Source: Cladophialophora immunda (taxonomy: Eukaryota; Ascomycota; Eurotiomycetes; Chaetothyriales; Herpotrichiellaceae). From it: DNA of 64,000 nt. The stretch covers positions 5,602,485-5,666,484 of the forward strand of contig NW_015622542.1 of assembly GCF_000835495.1 (NCBI RefSeq), in the 5' to 3' direction. The notes under the pieces are model-generated. The model was not told the DNA's origin. It made no database searches and saw only the letters and a program-made list of their open reading frames with translations. Below are positions 32,482 through 43,447 of this stretch, piece by piece. Each line of letters starts with the position of its first letter. Position 1 is the first letter of the stretch. The position numbers and the translations under genes were made by a program.

Positions 32482-34545
32482 CTACAGTTTGGGTCCGATC
32501 TTCTCCATCTCCGCCTTGATTCTTGCAGGCAGCTGACGCCTCAGCACCTTGCCCGTAGGACCTTTAGGAATTACGTCGATGTAGTGAATGCCACCTCTCA
32601 ATCTTTTATAGGGAGCGACCCTTGTATCGACGTATTGTCTGATTTCCTGCAGACTGTTGGCGAGTTCTGCCTCGGTTTTCGGCTTGTCGATCACCACATA
32701 ACCAATTGGGATCTCCGTCTGCTCGGACTCGTCGTACACGCCACAGACTGCTGCATCTCGAACTTTGGAATGAGAGAGCAGGACGTCCTCAATTTCCGCT
32801 GGTGGAACTTGGTTTCTGTTGTCCAAGAGAGCCAACCACGTCAGCAACGATATCATTATTTAGAAGAGCGAATGCTGTTGTCTGGCTTACCCTTTGTACT
32901 TGATCAACTCCTTCTTCCTGTCCGTCAGCCAAAAAAAGCCATCCTCGTCGACGCGAGCAATGTCACCAGTGCAGAACCAGCCGTCCCGGAAACATGATTT
33001 TGTCTCTTCGGGGTTATTCTTGTACCCCCTGCACTGGTGAGCGGCCGAAACTGACGCTCTTGCCTCAGGACTTACATGAAAAGCGTGGGGGATCTGAGGA
33101 GGCATTCCCCGGGCATATTTGGCTGTACGTCCTTGTAATTGTCATCAACGACGCGGATGGACCTGCTGAACTTTGAACGATGTGCGCAACTCGTGGGAGG
33201 GAAAGAAACCTTACGCTCCTGCAAAAGGCTTGCCACAACTTCCAGCTTTTTTCGATCCCCAATGGCCTCGTAGTGTCGTTAATGAACCCTCGCTCATCCT
33301 AGATGATGTCCTAAGCACCTGTTCACAAGTCGCGAGGTTATTTCCTACCCGTATCCTTGGATTATATGCGTCTCGGCCATGATCGCATAGAGTTGTGCGA
33401 CTACTTGAGACTGTAATGCTGCACCAGAGCATAGAATATATTGCACGCTCTTGAGATCCAGATTTTGAAGTTGGGGATCTTTCACTATACTTACCGCCGT
33501 TGAAGGAACAAGCCTCATTATCGTGGCGCGAATCTCTGCGCACCTTTGGGCATAGCGTTTCAAGTCGAACTGCTTCATCGGCTCGACGTACGAGCCAACA
33601 AATGGGACCAACATGATGACCGCAATGATGCCATATATGTGAGCGACTAGATAATTCATCAGAAAAGGTTCGCTGATTCAACACAATCTAGCTTAGTGTT
33701 CGCTTACACTGGGGGAAAAAAACCTCTCTGTGGAAACCATTATAGAGGAACGGGTCGGTTGTCCGCATCGCCAGCAGATGAGCAATGATCCCATAGTGAC
33801 TCAAAAGGACACCCTTCGGCTTTCCGCTGGTGCCAGAGCTAAAACACATTGCTGCTGGAATTTGGCGAGCATCGGTCTGGGATAAATCGTACGGCGGTAG
33901 CGGAGCCCTTCGATCATCAATCATATCCTGGGGAAACTGAATCTTGTCAATTATACCTTGTTCGAGGAAGCACTCGGTCTGGATCGTACCACTTTCAAGG
34001 GCGAAGTCGTGCGCGATGTAGCGCCATCTCCAACAATGATGATTTTCGGCCGTGGACTGTTGGCTGGAGACATCATCAACGCTTTGTTGACCTTGTCAAG
34101 ATGCGCGGGGCTGGTTGCGATGATAGTGGGCTCCGAAATACTGAAGTAGTGGACCAGCTCGTGCGATGTCGCCAGAACATTGATCGCGCTGGATATGGCT
34201 GTCAAACTTGTTCGTGCTTGCCAGCAGTTTCTTGCCAGGGTCGTACCTGAAGCATCCACCTCCCCAAATGATCGAATGGGCTAGAACAGCCCAATTGGCC
34301 GAGTTCCCTGCAAGGATACAGACGATGTCGCCTTCCTTCATGCCCAAGACGGACTTCAAGCCGGCTGCACCTTGGGACGCAAGTCGGCGTATACCGCCGT
34401 ACGTCACATATTGCGTTGGATCATCAAAGTCGCGAAGAATTGGTTTGCCAGAGTCGGTGTCATCGGGGTTGACTTTCAAAAGAAATTGAGACACGGACAC
34501 ATTTGTGGGTACACTGATGGGAGGAAATGAGGACGTATAGATCAT
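32482..34545 (-). CDS. Acyl-CoA ligase 2, 4CL-like
   Basis: Eight exons: 34247-34545, 33990-34188, 33708-33936, 33349-33646, 33215-33298, 33076-33165, 32891-33028, 32482-32815; 556 residues. ANL adenylating enzyme: P-loop [70 protein letters not shown] and the C-terminal lysine in PTGKVLRR. Several junctions need non-first AGs (for example 34189-34190, restoring [13 protein letters not shown]), but all phases close. Ligase 1 is one exon while this one is eight, so the two are not recent duplicates, yet both have 556 residues and end in PKL (PTS1-like). I prefer the ATG at 34545 over 34620. Divergent from the BVMO. Confidence 0.9.
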
Positions 34546-35123
34546 TGTATGCACTATCTCTAGAGCACGAGGACAAAATAGATCGAGCGTCTTCAATATT
34601 TTCGTGGTAATCTGACGCAAGATTGGGTATCACCTAGACAGTCCACCTAACAAAGGCACAAGATGCCATTTTAAATTGAGTCGCGTAGTAGATCTTCGCA
34701 TGCCTACCCGGGACTTGTGGCATCGGTCTCTAAAGGACTAGGGGTTAGACTTTGTCAAGGAACAAATGTCGAGTCCTCGGTCAGCAGCACCAAGGCAGAT
34801 ACCCACACAGTCAGAGACTTACCGGAGTTCTAAACCCGTCCAGGTTCCCCGTCTGGATATCGATACCCGCAGAGTTCCTCTGTGCTCTGCCGCTTTCCAA
34901 TAAGTATACGGAGCCTAGTGCTCCGGCAATCGAATACTGGGCTGCAAATTTAGGTCTTTATCTTGAACTCCGAGCACTGCAGAGGCTAATCGCTGAGGGT
35001 ACAATCGAGGACGGAGCCTCAGATACCCGGTCAAGCCGCGAAAAGTTGGATGCACCTATTCAACCTCCGCTGCGTGCGAGTAGTTTTGAAGCATTCCAAA
35101 CACTACCCTGAAGTCTGTTAAAT
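34546..35123. promoter_or_regulatory. Divergent promoter, ligase 2 / BVMO
   Basis: About 580 nt between head-to-head genes, with ACCGGAG near 34822 and CTCCGG near 34920. No gene is seen. Confidence 0.45.
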
Positions 35124-37101
35124 ATGGCCGACTTCATAATTAATCGCCCTATAAAATCGGACACCCAGTCGAGACTCAAGGCGCCCATTCACTCAGAGCG
35201 ACATGTCAAGATCATTTGCATCGGCGCCGGAGCTTCAGGTCTGCTTCTGGCATATAAACTGCAGAAACATTTTCGCAACTTTGAGCTCACAGTTTATGAA
35301 AAGAACCAAGAAGTAGCTGGGACTTGGTGGGAAAATAAATAGTGGGTGCAGTCCCCGGACTTTGCGAAATTGGTAGCTGCTTACACCACCAACAGCCCAG
35401 GGTATGGAGGCTGTAAGCGCAGAGGAGAAATTCTCAGACGCTGACATCATGACAGATGTGCATGCGATGTACCTTCGCACAACTACACTTGGTCGTTCGA
35501 GCCAAAAGTCGACTGGTCGGCCGTGTATGCGGGGTCCGGTGAAATATTCAAGTACTTCGACGACTTTTCGCGAAAATACGGCCTCAGGAAATATTGCAAG
35601 TTTCGCCATCGAGTTACCAAAGCCGTTTGGCACGAACAGCGAGGCGGCTACCGGGTAAGCGTCCTTGATGTCGTGAACAACAGGCACATCGAAGACCATG
35701 CCGACATTCTGGTGAACGCCGGCGGCATCTTGAACGCCTGGCGCTGGCCTGCCATTCCCGGCTTGGATAGATACAAAGGAACACTACTGCATACCGCCGA
35801 CTGGGATACCTCAGTCGACCTCACAGGTAAGCATGTCGGGCTAATTGGCAATGGGTAAGACTAGCGCATTCCACTTCCCTACATCGCAATAGCTTAGAAT
35901 ACTATTCTAAACTTTCGTCAGATCGTCCGGAATCCAGGTCCTCCCAGCAATCCAACCCTATGTCAAGAAGGTCACAACTTTCATTCGAGAACCGACCTAT
36001 GTGTCGCCGACCAACGGCCTTGAGCAGCACGTATTCTCTCCTCAAGAGCTGCATGACTTTGCCAATAAGCCAGGCGCCCTTCTTGAGTATCGCAAGAATA
36101 TTGAAACGGGACTAAGCGGACAATTCTCGTTATTCTTGAAAGACACACAGACGCAAAAAGAAACACGAGCGTACATGGTACAACAGATGAAGGAAAAACT
36201 ACACAATAAGGACCTCGAGGATAAGTTGATTCCAGATTGGTCACTAGGCTGTAAGGTAATTCTCTCCAACTGATGACGCCTGTAGACTAACGAAGATAAA
36301 GGCAGAAGATTAACCCCTGGCGTCGGCTACCTCGAAAGCCTATCGAAGCCGAATGTCTCTGTTATATATGGAGAGATCCAGGAAATCACTGAGAAAGGCT
36401 GTCTCTGTAGCGACGGCAATGAGTACCCAGTCGATGTCTTAACTTGCGCCACTGGGTTTGACACCACGTTCAAGCCTCGTTTCCCCCTTATAGGTCCTTC
36501 CGGCGAGAACCTTCAGGACGTCTGGAGTCAAGAACCAAAGTCGTACCTCGGCGTTGCTGCACCAGACTTTCCAAATTACCTCATTTTCCTCGGACCTAAC
36601 TGTCCCATCGGTAACGGCCCTGTCCTTTCCGCGATCGAGTGTCAGGCAGACTGGATGCTACGTATTATTGATCGATATCAAACTCATAATATACACAGCT
36701 TCGCTCCGACAAAAGAGGCCGTCGATGACTTCATCAGCTTCAAAGACGAATTCATGAAGCAAACTGTTTGGAACGACCCTTGTCGAAGTTGGTACAAGTC
36801 GAATCAAGCAGATGCACCGGTAACAGCTCTCTGGCCCGGCTCAACACTCCACTACATCGAAGCGATGAGCGAAGTCAGATGGGAAGACTTCAGAGTCCGA
36901 TACAATGGCAATAGATTCGCTTGGCTAGGAAATGGTTACAGTCAATGCGAAGTGGACGGGACCGCGGATTGGGCTTATTACATTCGAGAGGAGGACGACA
37001 GCGAATGTCTGAGTCGGGCCAAAAGGAGAGAAATTACCACCAAGTCTGGATCACGACAAGCTCCTCTTGCTGGTGTCAATTTTGCCGGTACACGGCTATG
37101 A
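35124..37101 (+). CDS. Baeyer-Villiger monooxygenase (flavin, class B)
   Basis: Five exons: 35124-35341, 35396-35401, 35456-35854, 35922-36250, 36302-37101; 583 residues. Turns cyclic or linear ketones into lactones/esters using FAD, NADPH and O2. N-terminal FAD loop CIGAGASG; the BVMO fingerprint [A/G]GxWxxxx[F/Y]P[G/M]xxxD is met exactly by AGTWWENKYPGCACD; the second fingerprint is YKGTLLHTADWD (Tyr where Phe is usual); NADPH loop LIGNGSSG; then LGCRRLTPGVGYLESL. The YPG part is encoded by a 6-nt microexon; without it the frame meets TAG at once. The C-terminus AGTRL is PTS1-like. A BVMO beside acyl-CoA ligases and an ACAD10/11-type kinase suggests lactone/hydroxy-acid catabolism. Confidence 0.93.
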
Positions 37102-39159
37102 GATTGAAGTTCGAGAGAGGTTTCGAAGCTCTGCATTGATTCATGTCACTGAGGTGAGAGGCGGGTACCAAGAAACATTCAGAGCCAAAATTCCATTTAA
37201 GTGCCGACGCATCGGTGGTCTAATTCTTGTTCGTGAACTCGAGGAACTTTGCAGATTCTTTCATCTCTCTCTCGCTTTCTATGCTCCATCGATCTTTCTT
37301 TACTCCTTCTTAGATACAACAGCAGCTGATCTCGGTAAGCCCAGAGCACGATACGGCTATCTGACACTTGTGCCTCGCTTGCTTGCACTTGAGTAGACTC
37401 GGGATTAGTAGCCTCAGGTCTTCCTCGGCTTTGCGATCCGACTTTAATGTACCCTCGAGAGAGCAGAGTGCCTCAACGCATTGATAGAGATTCCTGACGC
37501 CCGTGCTTAGCCAATGGTATGGCGGTAAGTTCGTGCACAGCTCGGCGTCGAGGATGATCGGATTTACGCTCATTCCAGAAAGCAGTTAGGCGACCTTGTG
37601 CTTGGTCACATCGACCGTACCGCCACTGAGGGAGAAATACTAGGGCAATCGAATCAGCAAATATCCAGGCCGCAGGGAAGAAAATATACCTCGCCGCCTG
37701 ACAGGCTTGTTGGAATTGTTATCAGGGTTACCGTCGGCTCATGGACCGTCTTTGGCATGTCGCTACTCTGTCCAGACTATCTGACGAGCTCATCCCGTGT
37801 TTTGATTATCGTTTGCAAGTGCCTACCCGCGGTAACCACAGGCCAGACAGCCCTTGTAGCGGCGGGCAGAATGTGAGCATACCAAGGTAACCATCTTGGC
37901 TCCATCAGTGATGCTGCCTGGCCCCAGGGTCACAGTACAGTCCGCATTGACTTCTTGCCTGGTGCGTGATTTGCAGGATCTCAGAGTAGTGTATGTGGCG
38001 TGAGCTCTTTCGGCCCCCCCCCCTCCCACTCCACATCCTACAGGTACCACCGAGCCACCAACAGCCTTGACTTCAACTAATAACCTCGGAAGTCCCAGTG
38101 ATAAGTACTCCTCGCTATTGATGTGTCCCGTTCCGGTTGCCATTTTGAATCGACTGAAATGGTATTCAGATTGCTTACATGAGAAGTGGACGCGATGGTG
38201 TAGCTACGCAAACAAATGACGCGGTCAATGCTGCTGGTCACAGGCTTATGTGTATGAAAGAAGAAAATCCGGTTTGCTATCAGATCGACACCATTCACAA
38301 CGGATATCACGTTAGGCTTAGAAACGGTGGTCCTCTATCCCTTGTCTATCATACCAGTCATGTCTGACACGGCGCCCACCCCCTTGTTATCGAGCCACCT
38401 TCTCACCCAGTTAATATATTCCCTGAGATTGCATTTCACAACCTCACACAGCACGAAACTCCGGCTCCCCAACAGTCGTGGTACCGTTCTGGATATTGTG
38501 ATGTCTCAAGCAAATTGACATAAGTTCCGACTGGATCGTCGGTCAAGCCTGATGGAACTTGATAGCTGTCGAAATCGACGGAATATTCAATGGATTCGGC
38601 CTTTGCTCTCGGAAATTCACTCTGCTGTGTATTTTGGGCAAAGTATAGATCCTGAGTCTCGTCGCTCGTATTCTCTAAAGTCGGGTTAGAAGGGAACATT
38701 CAAGGGGTTCATCTAGTAGACCTACCCGCCGATGTCGATGTCGATGTCGCGCTGAATACTGTCAACTCGCCACCGGTAAAAGGCCTGAGTAATAACGCGA
38801 TCACCTCGGATCCACCACGATTGATCTGTTCAACCTCGTATTACTACCTGCATCTAGCCTTGGATAGGTTTGGTGTCCGGCCACGGTCCATCTTGTCAAA
38901 GTCCCCTCTATTAGCTCGGGTAGTAATGACGCCCGCCACACTCCTAACCCGATAGTGACGCATGCTTGCGGGATTTACAATTCGTGAGGCACAGTACGGT
39001 GCAATGCAATAGAAGGAGATCCCTGATCAGGACAGATTCAAATAGGCTAGGCATCGAAACGGAAAATTTGTTTGAATGACATGTCTCGGGTTTGCCGAAC
39101 AAAATGGGATATTACCTCGTCAATCGGCTGATGATTAAGGACCCAGCGAGAGGAAACTT
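37102..39159. other. Two-kilobase gene-poor gap at the cluster edge
   Basis: No gene is supported. Minus-strand frames at 37310-37573 and 38436-38699 are open but short. The first vaguely recalls the C terminus of AflR-type regulators, but no zinc cluster or consistent exons could be found. A C10 run lies near 38014. It separates the catabolic block from the next gene group. Confidence 0.5.
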
Positions 39160-42025
39160 TCACCCTCGTACCATATCATCGTCGGTTCCTCCGTGGATCA
39201 ACAGGGCAAGTATACTGCTAAACTTGCGCGAGATCTCCCAATATCCAATCTGCTTGAGTGTGTCGGCCAGCGTACACAAGGTCGACGCTTTGATAGCAGA
39301 GAGGTTACCTTTCCGAAAACCCATTACGTCTTGCCACTGGTGAGCAAAATTAATGCCCAGTAGCTTGAGCTCTGGGAAATCTAGGGCACCGTCGGGGGCT
39401 GGGTCGGGCGGAAAAACTGACAACGAGTTGAGAAATGTCGCCCATACGATGGCCGCCGAGAACAACGCTCTCGGGACGTGAATGGCAACCACCCGCCTCG
39501 AGGAGAGCTCTTCCAAGTTCTTTTGTAGAAGGAAGGCATGCATCAGACATCTCCTGGCTTCGACTGACCTTGTCCACCCGTGTACGTAAGAGGTGTGCGA
39601 TGCAGCTTCCATGGGACCTTGCTTTCCGACCGCTAGCTCCAGGCGATGGAGATCGACAAAATTTGACATGCATGTCCAGTACCACAGCGCCATGAGGAGC
39701 AGCGTATCATTCTCGGCTTTGATTGCCACCCCGTAGATCTGATACCACACAATCAGGTCGGCTTGGTGCTCTGCTCTCGAGATCTCGTCATGTTGGTTGC
39801 CGATCCTGTCTTCGCTAATGGAAGCACCAATCCCCTGAAGGACGGCGTAGGCGGTAAAGACGCTGTGGCAACAACTTGCGGCAGCGATGTGATTTCTTAG
39901 GAGCGGAGGGCGCGCGGCGCCAGCGTGGTCGCAGATGAAGCTGTTTGAAGTCGTGGAAGGATCATTACGAATCAAGCGTGCCCAGTTGTGTACATTGGTT
40001 GCGAGGAAAGCGTCCGAGTGGCAAGCTAGAGGGATACAATTTCCTCGATGCCGGAGAAAAGGCTCATGATGGAATAGAGCCGTGATTTCCGCGTCGTGGA
40101 TAAAAATGGCCAAAGCAGTACTGTGGAGCGAAGAGTTAGCATGGTTGAGAGAGAAAAGATACCTCAGCAATGCACAAAAGGTCGGTACCGCTTCATTTCT
40201 TCTTTACGTGCCCATTTCCTCCATGCTTCCATCAATTGAGAGCCCGAGAGACCTCGGATATCAGGCTTATCGTTCTCAATTTTGAACATGTCTGCCCTTC
40301 TGGCCCACTAAGATCGTTGTCAGTGTCCGATGCACTTTCAAGGCATTTACTGCCAACTTCAGAACATACCGAGATGACTGTCCCGTGAAAGGCCGAAACT
40401 ATGGCAAGGTGGCGAGGCTTCTGCACGTTGTTGATAAGTGCCTGATTCGATTGACCAGTAAGCCATCAAGTCATGACATACTCCGGATAATATGCCAAAG
40501 GTCTGTCCAAGAAGTGCCAACTGGACCATGGGCACGGTCTCTTCTTTATGGCGTGTCTGAATCGAGTCCCACTATCAATTCGGATCAGCGAGTGTCCGGG
40601 CCTGTAATTTCCACGGGCTTCTGTTCTTACCGACGCCATCATGGCGCGTAGAAGCCTCTCAAAGAGCAGCGACCCGTAATGAGCCGATTCCGACGTGCCC
40701 AGGAAAAGACAACCGATAGAGCAGATTGAGAGCAATAGGCCGCCATTTTCGGTCGTTGGACGGAATGTAGGAGCGTGGAGGATGGGTAGTGCCGGATTCG
40801 CTCGGGTGAAATACATCTGGATGCACATTTTCTGAGCGGATAGCACGTCAGCGAGCCGCTGGAGACTGGGGACCTTGTGCACCAGCTCACCAGGAACTCA
40901 ATCGATGGCAGCGGTTCTTCTGGCCATCTCGGACGAAGTCTGCTTGATAGGCCCTGGCGATACTCTTCACTCATTTCAGTACGTGGAGCTCCTTCGTTCC
41001 CAGGGCTGGCAGGGCCTGAGGGGTTGCTGTTCTCGGATGAATTCGCCCGCGTGGCATTGCTTGTCTCGAGTTTTGTATACCATGAGCGTTCGACCACCGT
41101 GGCCGTTGAATGTGTCCGAGTGACTGCTCCTACCGGCGGCACTCTCGCTGCTTCGGGGTTGTCTGGGAGAGCAGGGTGATACTCTGCGCTATCAATTGGG
41201 AAAGATCCAAGGAGATTCCAGTCGAGGTCGCCGACATCGAAGTTTCCCCAAGCAATACCATCCTCCTCAAAATCGTGAGGAGACGGATTCAGGGCAAACT
41301 CGGATGTGTCAGCCAAGCCGTGTCGCAGGTGGGGGTCAAAGTCATTCTGAATCGTTTGAAATTGATCACTTGAGCTAACGGCGTTGAGTGGCCAGGAGGG
41401 AGCGACTTCCATCTCAGGGCCACGGGAGTCTGTGGTAGATGGCATCAGGTAAGCCCCTTCGTTGAGCAAGGGACGTTCTGCCTCGTGGACATGCTCGACG
41501 CCTGAGAATTGCATGCGCGTTGATTCTTCTGAAAGGCTAGGGTCTGATGCTTCCAGCCCTGCTTGCTGAACGCTTGGGCTCGTCACAGGACGAGGCGCTG
41601 AGAATCACCATCCTTATTAGCAGATCTATCCAGGCTATAATTCCAAGCTTCACTCACCAAGCGATTCCTGTAGAACATCTGACTGTGTCTGTCTCCAGGC
41701 CCCCGGCGTGCGGCTCGTCTTATTCGTGCTACGGGGCTGGGGAGTTGGACGCTGATGGACCGAGTAATGTCGCAGAACAGTGTCTCTAAGGGTAATGTTA
41801 GTTCGTGGAACTGGGTGGACCGGGGTCCTTGTCGGTGACTTGCGATCGACTGAATCTCTTCCCGCATATCTCACAAGCGAATGGCTTCTCTTTGGTATGT
41901 GACCTGAGATGGCGTCGCAAGTGGTCAAGCTTGTAGAACTCCTTGTCACAATGTGAACAAAGCCTAGTGGTGGTCCGTGCAGTAGCATCTCGGCCCTGAG
42001 ATCGGGGCGGAGTGACGCTGGCCAT
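39160..42025 (-). CDS. C2H2 zinc-finger / fungal-specific TF-domain regulator
   Basis: Eight exons: 41844-42025, 41658-41785, 40891-41597, 40631-40831, 40482-40571, 40370-40441, 40189-40307, 39160-40120; about 819 residues. Two tandem C2H2 fingers: [22 protein letters not shown] and, across intron 1, [11 protein letters not shown] + [10 protein letters not shown]. Intron 1 has a GC-AG form (GCAAGT at 41843 to TTAG); the phase closes only this way. Downstream: acidic/Ser-Pro-rich linker, then the fungal-specific domain with [42 protein letters not shown] and [13 protein letters not shown]. This architecture is common in cluster-linked fungal regulators. An upstream ATG at 42163 would add 46 residues. 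Divergent from the GST-like gene. Confidence 0.88.
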
Positions 42026-42325
42026 GGAGGTTGCGGAGTTTTGCTGAACGAGCAGCGTTGAAGTGGTTGTCGGCAATCTGTGAATCGTGCCAGCTTGAGA
42101 TGCCCAGTTCTGGCCACCATGCTGAGGCTGGTGGGCCAAATACGAGCAGCTGGGGCTCGGCAATCTCTCGGTTGCCCCGCAAAGATGGCACGTCCCCGCC
42201 CCCCGCCTCCAGATGCGCTCCGTCGTGGGGTCGAGTGCTCCGTACTGGTTGTTGATTCTTTATATCGTCTTCAGCGGGCCATATAGCCAGACTCCTGCTC
42301 TAGTCGGCAGCAAGTTTGCAACAGA

Positions 42326-42364
42326 CCGCGACCAGAAGCAAGCCGCGACCAGAAGCAAGCCGCG
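42326..42364. repeat. 17-nt direct tandem repeat before the GST start
   Basis: The unit CCGCGACCAGAAGCAAG occurs twice head to tail (42326-42342, 42343-42359) plus five bases of a third copy, ending 5 nt before the ATG at 42370. It would lie in the 5' leader of the GST-like mRNA. Confidence 0.9.
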
Positions 42365-42369
42365 TCAAA

Positions 42370-43260
42370 ATGGAGGCCCAAGATGCCAACTACTTGCTAT
42401 ACTACAATCCGTACTCAATATGTTCCCTGATGGTGTTATACACTTTAAGACAAAGAGGGTCTCCCTATCGTCCCGAGGAGAGAATCCACGTGGACACGAA
42501 GCTGGTCGACATATTCAACGAAGAACAGTTGGAGGAGGACTTCCTCGTTAACATTAACGACCACGGCCAGGTGCGTAGGGAAAACATTCGCAACGTCGGT
42601 ATCGAAGCATTACTCACACTCGGACCAGGTACCCGTGCTAGCTCATGCGACTCTTCTGGAAGCCCCGATTGCGGACAGTCTCGAGATTACCTTCTGGTTA
42701 GCCTCGCGATATCCCGATCTGATGCCCAGTGAGCACGAGGCTGCGATCCGTCAGTATCTGATTGATTTGCACGCTCTGAACTATTTTTCCTTGTCTTTCC
42801 CTGGTCGACCTCAAATCGCCCGAGGATTTGAGGCCGCTGTGGAGCGCCGACTAGATAGCCCGGTCATTTCAGATCGGTATCGGAAGGCGTTAGAATTCAA
42901 ACTTGGCGTGTAAGTGTCTCATTCCGTCTCGCTGAAACAAGGGCTGTGCATTGATTTATAGTCAGGATCAAGCGTGATAAATCAGGTGGCATGGTGCCCG
43001 CTGTGACGGCAGAGAATGAGGAAAAAGCCAAGACGTTGCTTGCGTCGCTGGAAGGGCACATGGCCGAGGCGGAGAGTTGGATATTTGGCTCTCAACCTAC
43101 GGCTTTGGATGCGCATCTGGTTGTTTTCATCGCGCGCATGACGGACGTCGGTCGGGACGGGCTAATTCCTGACAAGTTGAAATCGTACGGTACCTGGGCA
43201 ATGCAGAAGCCGGAGTGGATTGAGATGATGGAGGGAAGGAGAACTATGGTTCCCCGGTAG
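42370..43260 (+). CDS. Glutathione S-transferase-like protein
   Basis: Three exons: 42370-42570, 42629-42909, 42966-43260; 258 residues. Thioredoxin-fold N domain (LLYYNPYSICSLMVLYTLR, then QVPVLAH with the conserved cis-Pro, and the EITFWLASRYPDLMP helix) and an alpha-helical C domain (WIFGSQPTALDAHLVVF, where the buried Asp caps the family N-capping box). The second intron ends at the second AG (TATAGTCAG), which restores the frame. GST-like genes in fungal clusters conjugate or isomerise reactive intermediates, or protect the cell. Cytosolic; substrate unknown. Confidence 0.85.
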
Positions 43261-43447
43261 GCGGCGGTGATATTGGACGGTATTACACCACGCCTTATCA
43301 ACGAATATATCAAAACGTGGCGAAACAGCTGCGATCCTTCTCAGCGTCCGCTAACAGTCGCTCAGAGTATCGAAAAGGTAGAGTGCACAGGCTGCAAAGT
43401 TTAAAGAAAGTGTTCTACCACAAATAGTATTGCTCGAACAGAGAGTG

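Noticed and set aside
32482..34545. Ligase 2 as a pseudogene
   Set aside because: At first several exons seemed out of frame, but using the AGs at 34189, 33937 and 33166 closes every phase and restores all family motifs.
37310..38699. AflR-type regulator gene
   Set aside because: Only a loose likeness at the 3' part; no zinc cluster, no consistent exon chain. Kept as a finding of a possible remnant only.
41590..42163. Separate small gene encoding only the two C2H2 fingers
   Set aside because: The GC-AG and following introns connect the fingers in phase to the large fungal-specific domain, giving one 819-residue regulator.
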